A stretch of DNA of 64,000 nucleotides from Nitrospinota bacterium (GTDB lineage: Bacteria; Nitrospinota; Nitrospinia; Nitrospinales; VA-1), in contig JAQCGX010000006.1 of the NCBI GenBank assembly GCA_027619975.1, positions 1 through 64,000 of the forward strand. Direction: 5' to 3'. A model generated the notes under the pieces. That model made no database searches, was not told where the DNA came from, and saw only the letters and a list, made by a program, of their open reading frames with translations. Shown piece by piece: positions 16,624-25,928 of this stretch. Within the stretch, counting starts at the first letter, position 1; every line of letters starts with the position of its first letter. Position numbers and translations under genes: made by a program.

Positions 16624-19572
16624 TTATTCTGTTGGAGGTGATGGATCCGGGTTTGCGAGAGGAGGCTGAGGCGAACCTTCCTTAAAGATGCCTTGGAAAA
16701 AATCGACGATGGCATTGCCTTCTTCCTTAAGAGTTTGCTCTTTGGGTGGTTGAGGAAGGTCATTGGATTCAGGTAACTCCACCACAGGGGCCTGTTCCGC
16801 CAGGGGTGCGGGAGTTTGCAGATAAGGGGCATCATTAATTTCTACCTGAAAACTGGGGCTTTGACCCGTCTCTGATGTTGCTGGGCTTTCAGGTTCCTGG
16901 GCTCGTTTTTCGAGGATATCCTTTAAAGAAGTGCCGGAAGCAAAGAACTGGTTTTTTTCGAAATCATAATACAAATCCTCGACCGGAGTGGGGTGGCCAT
17001 AACTTTTTTCGTTGGCTAGATGTTTCAGGTCATAAGGAAATTCATTGCGAATGAGAAGCCGGGGATACTGAAGGTTTCGCAAATTCAGGTAACGAAAGGC
17101 TCGATAGGTATCGCTTTTTTGCACCAAGGCGGCAATTTCTTTGGATTTTAGAAATCGGGTTTCCTTGGGAGGAACCGCAGTTTGCAGAACGGTTCCCTCA
17201 TCCGTGACCATTTGTTTGAGCTGAAATTCCGGGAGCAGGCGGTTGTTCTTATTGAATTCGGTGAAGAACATTTTCCCATCCTGGATAGACCGTTTGAGAG
17301 GATTGCCCAATCCCATCGCCACATTGCTTTCATGACAGCTTTCGCAACTGCGTACCGATTTGCGGATGGTATGTGGCGTATGGGGAACCAGAATCAGGCT
17401 GGGCTTGTCATCTACTGTTTTCAGAACTTCCCCTCTTTTCCCTGAGGGTAGATTTTTCCCGCTCCGTTCGGAAAGAAAATACTGATACCTCGGTTTCATG
17501 ACGGTATATTTTTCCTGGGCGTTTTTCCCAAGAATCATATCCTTCCAGCCGGTTTCTGTAAAAATATCCCACCACAGTCCATCGACCCAGGTTCCATCAA
17601 TTCCGTCAGGATTTGACTTTGCCGTCAACCAGTCGAGCATTTTTCCTGGCGCGGCCTGTTCATTTTTTTGAGACAGCAATTGTTGTAAAGTCGGATCAGA
17701 AAAACTCCAGTTTTTCCATTTGTCCAGATCGAGCGAGGGTTCCTTAATGAGGTGCATTCCCCAGTCACTGGCCGACCAGCGGGCGTGGCAGGTGTGGCAC
17801 TCCATAGAGGTCATGTGTTTGTTCACCTGATGAGCGGGCGGTTGCTTAATATTTTTTAGAATGGGGATGACATGTTTTTTGCCGGTGACTTTGGAATAAA
17901 GGACCCATTGTTTTTTGTCGCGCTTGATATGCGGCATTCGGACTCCATCGGAGCTGACCAGGATGATGTTGCCTGCCTGAATTTTTTTTCTCAGGTTGGA
18001 ATTCCTGTTCACGCTTTTTAATATTTCCGTGGTGTTAGGGTCGGATTGCACCAACAGGAACTCCGCCGGTTCCTTGGAATGGGTTCCATGACAGTCCTTG
18101 CAGCGGATTTTTATCTGGGAGTGCATGCCGGGTGAACCTGGCGTTTCTTTGATGCCGTTGGTTCCGTGGCAGTCGATGCAGTGCATCCCGCGTTCACGGT
18201 GGATGTCCGGGAGCAAAAGTTCGTGCTCGCTTCCATAGAGGACGGGTTTTTCAAAGTCGGTTTTTGTTCCCGTGAGATGCGGCCGGGCGGGTTTCCTCAA
18301 CAAACCTTCAAACTCGTTGCCGACCCCATTGGCGTTATGGCAATGCTCGCATTGGACGCTTGGAATCGCCAGTGTGAATTTATGCATCACGGGGTACCCG
18401 CGTTTATTTTTCAAGGACTGGGAAGCATGCCCCTGTTGAAAACGAGTTTTATTTTCCTGGGCATATGTTTGCTGTTGGGATTGAACCGCCCGGTCCTGGG
18501 TCAAGGTGAGTCCGTCGTTTCCATAGACCATGTGGCAGGATGCACAGCCAGTGGCCCGGTAATCTCCCGAGCGGTGTGGGGATTCGCCCTGAACATGACA
18601 GCGGAGGCATTTCGTCCGCAAAAATGAATCGACCGGATGTTCCTTGCCCGCAAGTGGCAAGAGGGTTTCCAGAGCTTCTGCATTGGGGCGCAGGGAATAC
18701 TTTGCTTTATCATAAGGTTGAGCGCCCCAGGCGTATCGGGTGGTATTGATAATTCCCTTGGCAGTGGTCATGGCGGACTGCTCGACCATTTTAATCTGCT
18801 GGGCGTGGCATTTTCCGCAAAATTTCGCGGCGTGGTCCAGGTCCGAGGGGTTGGCCACCAAATCCTTGTGTGCCTGGGGGAGAGTTTTGGCTCTGCGGTT
18901 GCCGCCATGGCATTGGGTGCATCTGAACTTATGGTTTGAACTGATTTCTTCAATGCCCCTATGGCAATGCAGACATCCCTGGCTGGATTCCAATTGCACG
19001 ACGTCCTCAAAAACTTCGTCCAGGGAGAAGTTGGTGTTGCGGTAAAAATTTTCCATGAACTTGTTGGAGTCGGCATAGGAAAAGAACTGAAGACCATCGA
19101 CCGTGACTCCAGGTTGCAAAACCTGTGGAGAATTTTCCTGAAACCCGCGAACAAAGAAAAAAGGATCGCGGAAATCACCGGCATCGACAAATGGTTTTTT
19201 CTGAAAAACGGGAACCTGAACCGTTCTTTTTTTCTGAGGAGAAACAGGCGGTAAATCTTTGATGCCGGGACCATCCAGTCTACCTTCTTTAGGCGTTGCC
19301 GGTGGCGCTTCTTCTACAAAAGTGGATTCGGAAATGGCTTTTTTTGCCTCGGAAGTTTCTGAACTCTCCAGGGGAAGCGGCCATTGAAACAAATCCGGGG
19401 TCTGGATGTCAGGCGTTTCATTTTCTCCAGGCTCGGTAGCTGGGAGCGGTTGGTTGAGGTCTTCCCGTTGCTCAAGTGGATGTTCAACTTGGCCATAAAT
19501 AGAGGATGCCGTCATGCTTACGAGCAATAAAACCAGAAGAGTGGCAAACCAGAATTTTTTTATCAGGAGCAT
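16624..19572 (-). CDS. decaheme c-type cytochrome with Pro-rich N- and C-terminal extensions
   Basis: The 982-residue exported protein has a signal peptide, then a low-complexity Pro/Glu/Thr region to about residue 120. Ten CXXCH motifs follow: CLHCH (200), CTQCH (218), CGKCH, CLRCH, CASCH, CEHCH, CIDCH, CKDCH, CHTCH and CESCH. After the last heme comes a long tail rich in Pro, Glu and Gln. The heme block follows the same order as the dodecaheme protein upstream: CHRGIEEISSNH against CHDGIEEVSASH, and GCASCHMVYGNDG against GCAACHFTYSEDG. The two are therefore paralogues. No porin or quinol oxidase gene is adjacent, and the electron donor and acceptor are unknown. Confidence 0.9.
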   Translation of the reverse strand: MLLIKKFWFATLLVLLLVSMTASSIYGQVEHPLEQREDLNQPLPATEPGENETPDIQTPDLFQWPLPLESSETSEAKKAISESTFVEEAPPATPKEGRLDGPGIKDLPPVSPQKKRTVQVPVFQKKPFVDAGDFRDPFFFVRGFQENSPQVLQPGVTVDGLQFFSYADSNKFMENFYRNTNFSLDEVFEDVVQLESSQGCLHCHRGIEEISSNHKFRCTQCHGGNRRAKTLPQAHKDLVANPSDLDHAAKFCGKCHAQQIKMVEQSAMTTAKGIINTTRYAWGAQPYDKAKYSLRPNAEALETLLPLAGKEHPVDSFLRTKCLRCHVQGESPHRSGDYRATGCASCHMVYGNDGLTLTQDRAVQSQQQTYAQENKTRFQQGHASQSLKNKRGYPVMHKFTLAIPSVQCEHCHNANGVGNEFEGLLRKPARPHLTGTKTDFEKPVLYGSEHELLLPDIHRERGMHCIDCHGTNGIKETPGSPGMHSQIKIRCKDCHGTHSKEPAEFLLVQSDPNTTEILKSVNRNSNLRKKIQAGNIILVSSDGVRMPHIKRDKKQWVLYSKVTGKKHVIPILKNIKQPPAHQVNKHMTSMECHTCHARWSASDWGMHLIKEPSLDLDKWKNWSFSDPTLQQLLSQKNEQAAPGKMLDWLTAKSNPDGIDGTWVDGLWWDIFTETGWKDMILGKNAQEKYTVMKPRYQYFLSERSGKNLPSGKRGEVLKTVDDKPSLILVPHTPHTIRKSVRSCESCHESNVAMGLGNPLKRSIQDGKMFFTEFNKNNRLLPEFQLKQMVTDEGTVLQTAVPPKETRFLKSKEIAALVQKSDTYRAFRYLNLRNLQYPRLLIRNEFPYDLKHLANEKSYGHPTPVEDLYYDFEKNQFFASGTSLKDILEKRAQEPESPATSETGQSPSFQVEINDAPYLQTPAPLAEQAPVVELPESNDLPQPPKEQTLKEEGNAIVDFFQGIFKEGSPQPPLANPDPSPPTE

Positions 19573-19580
19573 GCGTGAAA

Positions 19581-21749
19581 TTATTTCTTGTTTAAAATTT
19601 TGTTTCTGAGTTTACGATGAGCTGCCTTTTGTTCAAACGCGTAACTTTTTTTCATGTCCCGATAGATCCGATCGCTGTAGCGATCGTGGCAGGGGATGCA
19701 ATTGCCCACTCGGAGAATCCGCGTGATTTCTTCCTGATTGAAAGGGCGGGCCCCTGTCTGGCTGGTTCCTGAAAGAGGCTCCCCGCGAACACTGACTTTA
19801 GCATCTGGTGCCAAACTGGAATTGTGTTTGACGATATCCGATTGAACAAGAGCTGTCATTTGATCCGCTGCTCCCGACGATTTTCGCCCCAGCGACAAAT
19901 CTCCCTCTCCCAACCCCACGGTTTCCGGCGACAAATGACAGCTGGCGCAGGATCTCACTTTTTTGCCAACGGAATGAGGGGCAACGGCATACGCGAGGTT
20001 GGACCCGGAATAACCATGCGGATTGGTAAAAGTCCAATTCTTGTAGGGGCCACGCGAATCGCCATTTTTTGCCAAAGCGGCGATTGGATTTCCCTTCTCG
20101 TCCGTAAAAGTTAAAGTCCTTTGCGGTTGCGGAAGCATGGGGACGACTTTTCCCTTAGGACCGACCATGAGACTGGGAAGAGTCACCTTGGGTGCAGAAG
20201 GCGATAACTGCCATAAATTTTTGTTATCCGTGGACTCATTGTCACTGCGGTTGACAGTAAGAGAATGGCAACCCTGGCATTCGGGAACCCATTGGGAATG
20301 GCAGGCCGAACATTCCAGCTTTTCATTGTGCGCCGGGATGACATGAGCTTTCTTTCCTCCCCGGATCGTCGGGGTGCGGTACTTGTGCCCACTGATTTTC
20401 CCAAGAGTGATGATTTTATTTTCCAGCATTTTGACATTGGTCAATTTGCGTTTGCGGGCAGATAGGATCATGTGGTCATCGATGGAATTGGTCCAGCCGT
20501 TGTAATGCTGACTCAGGCGGATCACCCGATCTTTCGGGTCGGTCACCTTTTCGGCGACGGGTAGAGAATTGCTGTCCCCGTGACAGGTCTCACACCGGAC
20601 TTCAACGGCCTGATGCTGTTTGGAATAGAGGTTGCCGTCGCCCATGATATCAAACTGGGTATGGCAGTCAATACAATCAAAACCTATTTCAAAGTGAACG
20701 TCCTGGTGTATCTGTCCTTCCCCTGGAAACAACGGCAAGGGGCTTGCTGCATTTTCCTCAGGGTCGGGCTGAGGGACAGAACCCGTGGCCTTATGGCACT
20801 GAGTGCAAAGGATATTTGGGGTCAGGGCAGTCATTTTGTGAAACGTGGGATGCCCCGGTTCCGTCCGTGACAGGGTTGGGTCTTGGCCTTTGTACAAACC
20901 ATCTTCGGAATAGGTGAAGTGGCAGGCGGCGCATCCCTGGGACCGGAATTCCCCCGGTGCTGGCGGGGAGTCCAGATGACATTGAAAACATTTTTGTCGC
21001 AACACCCGGTCCCCCACGTGGCGGGAAACCCGCGCCGCTTTAATATTTCCCAAAAGATGGGGTTTTTCTCGCCCCTTACTGGGAGAGTACAGGGGCAACG
21101 CCTCCAAATGAGATAACGCTCCCTCTTCTTCCGGGATTTGACCATCCGCGTCCGTTACCGGGTAGGCTCCGTATTTGGCGGTGGGCGTGCTTTGCGCGGA
21201 CCATTGATAACGCAAGCCGGAAATCACCCCTGCCAGGGTGCCCATCATCGATTTTTTGACCCGTTGAATATGGTTGCGATCCTGTTGGGCGTGTCCCGCG
21301 TGACAATTCAATTGGCCGCAGGATTTGTCAGCCACCAGCAGACTGGACGGGTTGCGTTTCCCCGTTCCGGCATTGGGGTCAAAAATCAGTGTGGCATGGG
21401 CGGCATTTTTTTGTACCGAATCTCCATTGCCCCCGTGACACACGGTGCAGCCAAACTCGCGCGGATGCGAGGCGCTGACCTCTTCAATGCCGTCATGGCA
21501 GGTGATGCATTTTTCATGGGTTTGATTCCGGTAGCTGAATACGTGGACTTCAGGAGTGTCCTTTAGGGTGGCGGTGACTTCGACGTCTTTGATACGGAGA
21601 GTGGGGTTTTCAGGAGCGACGCCTTTTTCGGTCTGCATTCGGTTGAATTGCTCCTGCCAGGAACTCCAATCGTTTTCTTCGGCCTGAACAGAGAAGGCAA
21701 CCAATAGCGCGGATAAAAGAAAAAGAAAAGCCGAGCGCAAATTATACAC
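19581..21749 (-). CDS. dodecaheme c-type cytochrome with one CX4CH motif
   Basis: The 722-residue exported protein has a signal peptide cleaved near VQA-EE. Twelve heme motifs are present: CITCH (81), CTVCH (101), CGQLNCH (144-150, a CX4CH form), CFQCH, CAACH, CTQCH, CIDCH, CETCH, CSACH, CQGCH, CASCH and CIPCH. Besides the paralogous block shared with the decaheme gene downstream, it has extra hemes near the C-terminus (CQGCH and CIPCH). The start at 21749 is a GTG without a clear Shine-Dalgarno and is the least certain point. It heads the four-gene cytochrome cluster, with an 8-bp gap to the next gene. Confidence 0.9.
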   Translation of the reverse strand: MYNLRSAFLFLLSALLVAFSVQAEENDWSSWQEQFNRMQTEKGVAPENPTLRIKDVEVTATLKDTPEVHVFSYRNQTHEKCITCHDGIEEVSASHPREFGCTVCHGGNGDSVQKNAAHATLIFDPNAGTGKRNPSSLLVADKSCGQLNCHAGHAQQDRNHIQRVKKSMMGTLAGVISGLRYQWSAQSTPTAKYGAYPVTDADGQIPEEEGALSHLEALPLYSPSKGREKPHLLGNIKAARVSRHVGDRVLRQKCFQCHLDSPPAPGEFRSQGCAACHFTYSEDGLYKGQDPTLSRTEPGHPTFHKMTALTPNILCTQCHKATGSVPQPDPEENAASPLPLFPGEGQIHQDVHFEIGFDCIDCHTQFDIMGDGNLYSKQHQAVEVRCETCHGDSNSLPVAEKVTDPKDRVIRLSQHYNGWTNSIDDHMILSARKRKLTNVKMLENKIITLGKISGHKYRTPTIRGGKKAHVIPAHNEKLECSACHSQWVPECQGCHSLTVNRSDNESTDNKNLWQLSPSAPKVTLPSLMVGPKGKVVPMLPQPQRTLTFTDEKGNPIAALAKNGDSRGPYKNWTFTNPHGYSGSNLAYAVAPHSVGKKVRSCASCHLSPETVGLGEGDLSLGRKSSGAADQMTALVQSDIVKHNSSLAPDAKVSVRGEPLSGTSQTGARPFNQEEITRILRVGNCIPCHDRYSDRIYRDMKKSYAFEQKAAHRKLRNKILNKK

Positions 21750-21832
21750 GGGTGTAAAGAGGAAAAATTAAGGGAAGGAGCGCTTGGAGTTTTGGAAACA
21801 TATCCACATTATTATAATTTTCAGGGTTGAAT

Positions 21833-22159
21833 CTATTTGTATACCACGTCCACCCGTTCAAGAAAATCGCAAAGATCTTGCAACGCGTCTTGAATTTTCT
21901 CGACGCTGGTTTCATTTGCGCCCTCTTCCAGACTCAAACCAACGGCGCTGATAAAATCAAAACCATATCCCCCGCCAGAACCTTTCATGGTGTGGCCCAT
22001 ACGTTGGATCAACTCAAAATCTTTATTGTTCAAGGCTTCCCGGATCTCTTCGATATCTTTCTGTCGGTTTTTAAGATATCCAGGAATCAGTTCTTCCAGG
22101 TCCGGATCGACTTCTACGACAATCCTTCCACCTTCGTTTCCTTCAATATTTAGAGTCAT
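21833..22159 (-). CDS. HPt-domain phosphotransfer protein
   Basis: The 108-residue protein is a stand-alone histidine phosphotransfer domain. The phospho-accepting His lies in RMGHTMKGSGGGYGF (about residue 56), and a helical bundle surrounds it. Such proteins shuttle phosphate between hybrid kinases and response regulators, but no kinase or regulator lies beside it. The ATG at 22159 is preferred over a GTG four codons upstream. It lies upstream of the cytochrome cluster on the same strand, so a regulatory link is possible but unproven. Confidence 0.85.
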   Translation of the reverse strand: MTLNIEGNEGGRIVVEVDPDLEELIPGYLKNRQKDIEEIREALNNKDFELIQRMGHTMKGSGGGYGFDFISAVGLSLEEGANETSVEKIQDALQDLCDFLERVDVVYK

Positions 22160-22392
22160 GTCATGATCCACAAGAAGTTATTTGATCCGTGAATATTTTT
22201 CCACAACAAACTTAATTGATACAAAAATTATCACGTTAGGACCCATTGGTAAACCTTTCCTTTTTAAATCGCAAAATCCGGGTCGCGTCTTTGTCCACTG
22301 GATTTCTAGAAACCCATTCAATTTTGACTATTACCGGGAAGATCTTTCACCAGGAGTGTCAATGGCCAGAAGGAGAAAACGTCTTCCAGAAC

Positions 22393-22628
22393 TAGCAGGT
22401 TGCTGAAAAAGAGAAAAATCCGTCAGCAAGTTAAGTTTTACAGGTTTTTGCTTTTAAGTGGCACAGCCTTTCCAGGCTGTGCGCACAGGCTAGAAAGGCG
22501 GAATTAAATTCCGCATTTCCGCATAAACTTTAAGGATAGGTCGCCTGTGCTACTGGTTTTCTTAAATTAACAGTAAACTTGAAATTAACATTTTAAGGTC
22601 CCAAAAATAGTTTTTCAGCAACCTGCTA
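22393..22628. mobile_element. MITE-like element, type B ends with shared 99-bp core
   Basis: A 236-bp non-coding element has perfect 18-bp terminal inverted repeats, TAGCAGGTTGCTGAAAAA. The outermost TA could be the duplicated target, as in IS630/Tc1-like elements. Bases 22457-22555 form a structured core (GTGGCACAGCC..., GCGGAATT-A-AATTCCGC). Its reverse complement matches the core at 51892-51990. The arms between TIR and core differ from those of the 52- and 53-kb copies. The remainder of the 22172-22715 gap shows no gene. Confidence 0.85.
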
Positions 22629-22715
22629 AATCTATGGACCAGGCTTCAGGAGCCCACAGGCGGAAGTGAGCGCTTTGGTTCTCAAACCAGACGCCAAAGC
22701 GGGGTTTCCAGCCGG

Positions 22716-24848
22716 TCATTTTTCGCGCTTCGGTTTCAGGCACAGGACCGCGAGGGAGTTGCCCGCCAGCGGATAAGCGGTTCCTGCCCGACCGATTCCA
22801 ATAGGGTCAAGGGATGAGGTGTCAACGATGAGTTCCCAGCGGGTGCCTTTTTTATGGGCGGGAAGAATGAAAGGGACTTTTTCATAATGTGCGTTGATCA
22901 ACATAAGGATGGTTTCTCCCTGGATCAGTCTGCCCCTGTCGTCTATATCGTCAATCGCGTCACCGCTCAGCCGAAGTCCGATGCTGCGGACAAAGGGCGT
23001 GGTCCAGCCCCATTCCGCCTGAGTCATGTCCCGGCCATTGGGGGAAATCCATGAAATATCCTTGGCGACGGATTTGCCAATTTTTTTTCCTGTGAAAAAT
23101 TTTGTCCGGGTGAAAACCGGATGGATCTTTCTAAGGTGAATGATTTTTTGCGCAAATTCGAGAAACTTTTTTTGTTCCTTGTTCAAAGTCCAGTTGTACC
23201 AACTGGTTTCATTATCCTGACAATAGGCATTATTGTTCCCGGACTGTGTCCGCCCCAGCTCGTCGCCGCCGCAAATCAAAGGAACTCCCTGGGAAAGAAG
23301 CAGGGTGCCCATCAGGTTTTGTTTTTGCTGAACGCGCAAGGCTTTTATTTTTGCGTTTCTGGTGGGTCCTTCCGCGCCGCAGTTCCAGCTGTCGTTGGCG
23401 TCGGTCCCGTCCCGGTTTTCCTCCTGATTGGCTTCATTGTGTTTGGAGTTGTAGCTCACCAGATCCTCAAGCGTGAAACCGTCATGAGACGTGATGAAAT
23501 TGACGCTGCCCTGAGGGCTTCGGCCATTGTGCTGATACACATCGCTACTGCCGGAGATGCGACTGGCTAGTTTCGGCAATTTTCCTTCATCGCCTTTCCA
23601 GAAACGCTTTACTGTATCTCTGAATTTTCCATTCAACTCGGACCACGGGGGAGGGAAGTTGCCCACCTGATACCCGCCTTCGCCCAAATCCCAGGGTTCT
23701 GCGATCAATTTGACCTGAGAGAGGACCGGATCTTGCTGGATGATTTTGATAAAGGCCCCCTGAAAGTTCACGTCATGATTTTCCCGGGTCAGGGTGGTCG
23801 CTAAATCGAACCGGAACCCGTCCACATGCATCTCGGTTACCCAGTAGCGCAGGCTGTCCATGATGAGTTGCAAAACCTCGGGATGGTCTGTGTTGAGGGT
23901 GTTGCCGCAACCGGTGAAGTCGTCGTACAATCCCGGGTTCTTGGCGTTCAACCGGTAGTAGGCCCGGTTATCAATGCCGCGAAAGGAGAGGGTGGGTCCT
24001 AAGTGATTGCCTTCCGCCGTGTGGTTGTAAACCACGTCCAGAATGACTTCCATTCCCTCTTTGTGGAAACAGCAAACCATGGATTTGAATTCCTGTGCAG
24101 GGTCCCCCATCTGCCCCGAATGAAAACGGTTGTCGGGAGCAAAATAGCCAATGGTGTTATAACCCCAATAATTTTTTAATCCCTTTTCCTGGAGGTGAAA
24201 TTCGCCGAAATGTTGCTGGATGGGCATCAACTGCACGGCAGTGACCCCAAGAGATTTGAGGTGACTGAGGACCGGTTCGGATGCCAGTCCGGCAAAAGTT
24301 CCGCGCAGTTGGGCAGGAACCTGGGGATGCAGGGCGGTCATTCCCTTGACATGCGTTTCATACAAGATGGTTTCGTTCCAGGGAGTATTCGGAGGCCGGT
24401 CATCCCCCCAGGTGAAGGAGGTATCGACCACAACAGAAAGAGGCGCACAGGCGGCGTTATCCCGCCGGTCCATTTTGGAGTTTTCCTGAGAAGAACCAAA
24501 TTGATAGCCAAACAGCCGTTCATCAAATTTGTCGGTACGGGCAACGGCTTTGGCGTAAGGGTCGATCAGTACCTTGTTGGGATTGAATCGGTGCCCTTTT
24601 TCAGGGTCATAAGGTCCATGCACCCGGTATCCATAAAGACAGCCGGGGTTCACCTCTTCCAGGTAAACATGCCAGACATGATTGGTACGCTCGGTCAGGG
24701 AAACCCGATAAAATTCTTTTCTGAAATTGATAGCGTCGAACAGGCACAGCTCTACATTGGAGGCGTTTTCGCTGAACAAAGCGAAATTCACGCCACGGCC
24801 ATCCCAGGTGGCGCCCAGCGGGTAAGGTTTTCCTTTTTTCTTCCTCAT
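22716..24848 (-). CDS. glgX: glycogen debranching enzyme GlgX (isoamylase type)
   Basis: GlgX hydrolyses alpha-1,6 branches of glycogen after phosphorylase trimming. The 710 residues show an N-terminal CBM48 (PYPLGATWDGRGVNFALFSENA) and a GH13 barrel. Family motifs are VVYNHTAEG, DGFRFDLATTL (nucleophile Asp), LIAEPWDLGEGGYQVG (acid Glu) and FITSHDGFTLEDLV (transition-state Asp). A C-terminal beta domain ends the protein. Length matches the family. No other glycogen gene is adjacent. The ATG at 24848 follows an in-frame GTG and is preferred. Confidence 0.95.
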   Translation of the reverse strand: MRKKKGKPYPLGATWDGRGVNFALFSENASNVELCLFDAINFRKEFYRVSLTERTNHVWHVYLEEVNPGCLYGYRVHGPYDPEKGHRFNPNKVLIDPYAKAVARTDKFDERLFGYQFGSSQENSKMDRRDNAACAPLSVVVDTSFTWGDDRPPNTPWNETILYETHVKGMTALHPQVPAQLRGTFAGLASEPVLSHLKSLGVTAVQLMPIQQHFGEFHLQEKGLKNYWGYNTIGYFAPDNRFHSGQMGDPAQEFKSMVCCFHKEGMEVILDVVYNHTAEGNHLGPTLSFRGIDNRAYYRLNAKNPGLYDDFTGCGNTLNTDHPEVLQLIMDSLRYWVTEMHVDGFRFDLATTLTRENHDVNFQGAFIKIIQQDPVLSQVKLIAEPWDLGEGGYQVGNFPPPWSELNGKFRDTVKRFWKGDEGKLPKLASRISGSSDVYQHNGRSPQGSVNFITSHDGFTLEDLVSYNSKHNEANQEENRDGTDANDSWNCGAEGPTRNAKIKALRVQQKQNLMGTLLLSQGVPLICGGDELGRTQSGNNNAYCQDNETSWYNWTLNKEQKKFLEFAQKIIHLRKIHPVFTRTKFFTGKKIGKSVAKDISWISPNGRDMTQAEWGWTTPFVRSIGLRLSGDAIDDIDDRGRLIQGETILMLINAHYEKVPFILPAHKKGTRWELIVDTSSLDPIGIGRAGTAYPLAGNSLAVLCLKPKREK

Positions 24849-24905
24849 CACTTCTATTTTAGGGGGAACGGAAGAAATTTCATAAAGAAATTATTTTACA
24901 GGGAA

Positions 24906-25928
24906 TCAGTCATAAAAGGATTGGAATATTTCTCCTTCCAATTGATCGAGGCTCTTCTTGACCTGCCGGGTATTCAGGAAGGAGGCAACGTGGTACACAG
25001 CGTCGCCTTCATTGACCAATGGAAGTTTTAACTGGCCGATGATGATTCCATCGAATTCTGCTCTTATTTCGACCTGTACTTTTCCAAAGCGGTCTTTGAT
25101 GATCCCCAAACGTTCACCCTTTTCAATTTGCGCGCCAATTCCTTTTAATGTTCGAAGGAGACCACTGGCAGGGGCTCGAACCCACTGACTGTTCCAGGAA
25201 ATAAATGCTTCCCGGCGCTGCTCGATCTGTTTTTTTTTCGGCAACATGCCAATAGATCTTAGAACAGATAGGCATCCCCGCAACCCGATCTGAATGATGT
25301 TTTCATCAAAGCGCAGGGCCTCTCCGCCTTCAAAAAGGAGGATGGGGATTTTCCGTCTGCGGGCCGCCTCTCTCAGGGAACCGTCACGAAAGCTCGAGTT
25401 TATTATCACCGGGGCGCCGAAATCGAATGCCAGCCGCTTGGTTTCGACGTCGTCAATATAGGCGCGAATTTGAGGCAGGTTGGTCCGGTTGACGGCGCCG
25501 GTGTGAAGGTCGATCCCGTGGGTGCATTTTTTTACGATTTCCTTCATGAAGACATTCGCCAGACGGGCGGCCAGAGAGCCGGTAGCGGAGCCGGGAAACG
25601 ATCGATTGAGATCCCGGCGGTCCGGCAGGTAACGGGACAAGCTGTTAAAGCCGTATACGTTGACCACGGGGATGGCGATCAAGGTTCCCTTGATTTTTGC
25701 AAGAACTTTCTTCTTCAACAGTCTGCCGATGATCTCGGTCCCGTTGATTTCGTCGCCGTGAATGGCAGCGGAAATAAACAGGGTCGGGCCGGGAACCTTT
25801 CCCCGCACGACCTCTACGGGAAAGGAAAGGTCCGTACCGTCATAAAGATTGGCGATGCTGACGTTAATATTTTTGCGCTCCCCCGGTTTGATCCAGACCT
25901 TGCCGATCTGAATGGCGGATTTTCTCAT
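24906..25928 (-). CDS. succinylglutamate desuccinylase/aspartoacylase-family zinc carboxypeptidase
   Basis: The 340-residue protein belongs to the AstE/AspA branch of M14 zinc hydrolases. The metal motif is [17 protein letters not shown], with a later [19 protein letters not shown] supplying the third ligand, and the catalytic Glu is probably in LLFEGGEAL. The C-terminal half (about 240-340) resembles a biotinyl-like beta-barrel: [26 protein letters not shown]. The ATG at 25928 overlaps the rimK stop (ATGA). Together with rimK and the retropepsin gene it forms a conserved-looking trio. It may hydrolyse an N-acyl or glutamyl amide made by the ligase. Confidence 0.88.
   Translation of the reverse strand: MRKSAIQIGKVWIKPGERKNINVSIANLYDGTDLSFPVEVVRGKVPGPTLFISAAIHGDEINGTEIIGRLLKKKVLAKIKGTLIAIPVVNVYGFNSLSRYLPDRRDLNRSFPGSATGSLAARLANVFMKEIVKKCTHGIDLHTGAVNRTNLPQIRAYIDDVETKRLAFDFGAPVIINSSFRDGSLREAARRRKIPILLFEGGEALRFDENIIQIGLRGCLSVLRSIGMLPKKKQIEQRREAFISWNSQWVRAPASGLLRTLKGIGAQIEKGERLGIIKDRFGKVQVEIRAEFDGIIIGQLKLPLVNEGDAVYHVASFLNTRQVKKSLDQLEGEIFQSFYD

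Noticed and set aside
16617-16835. N-terminal extension of the diheme cytochrome
   Set aside because: The added 73 residues lack a signal peptide and overlap the end of the decaheme gene. The ATG at 16616 begins a normal signal peptide.
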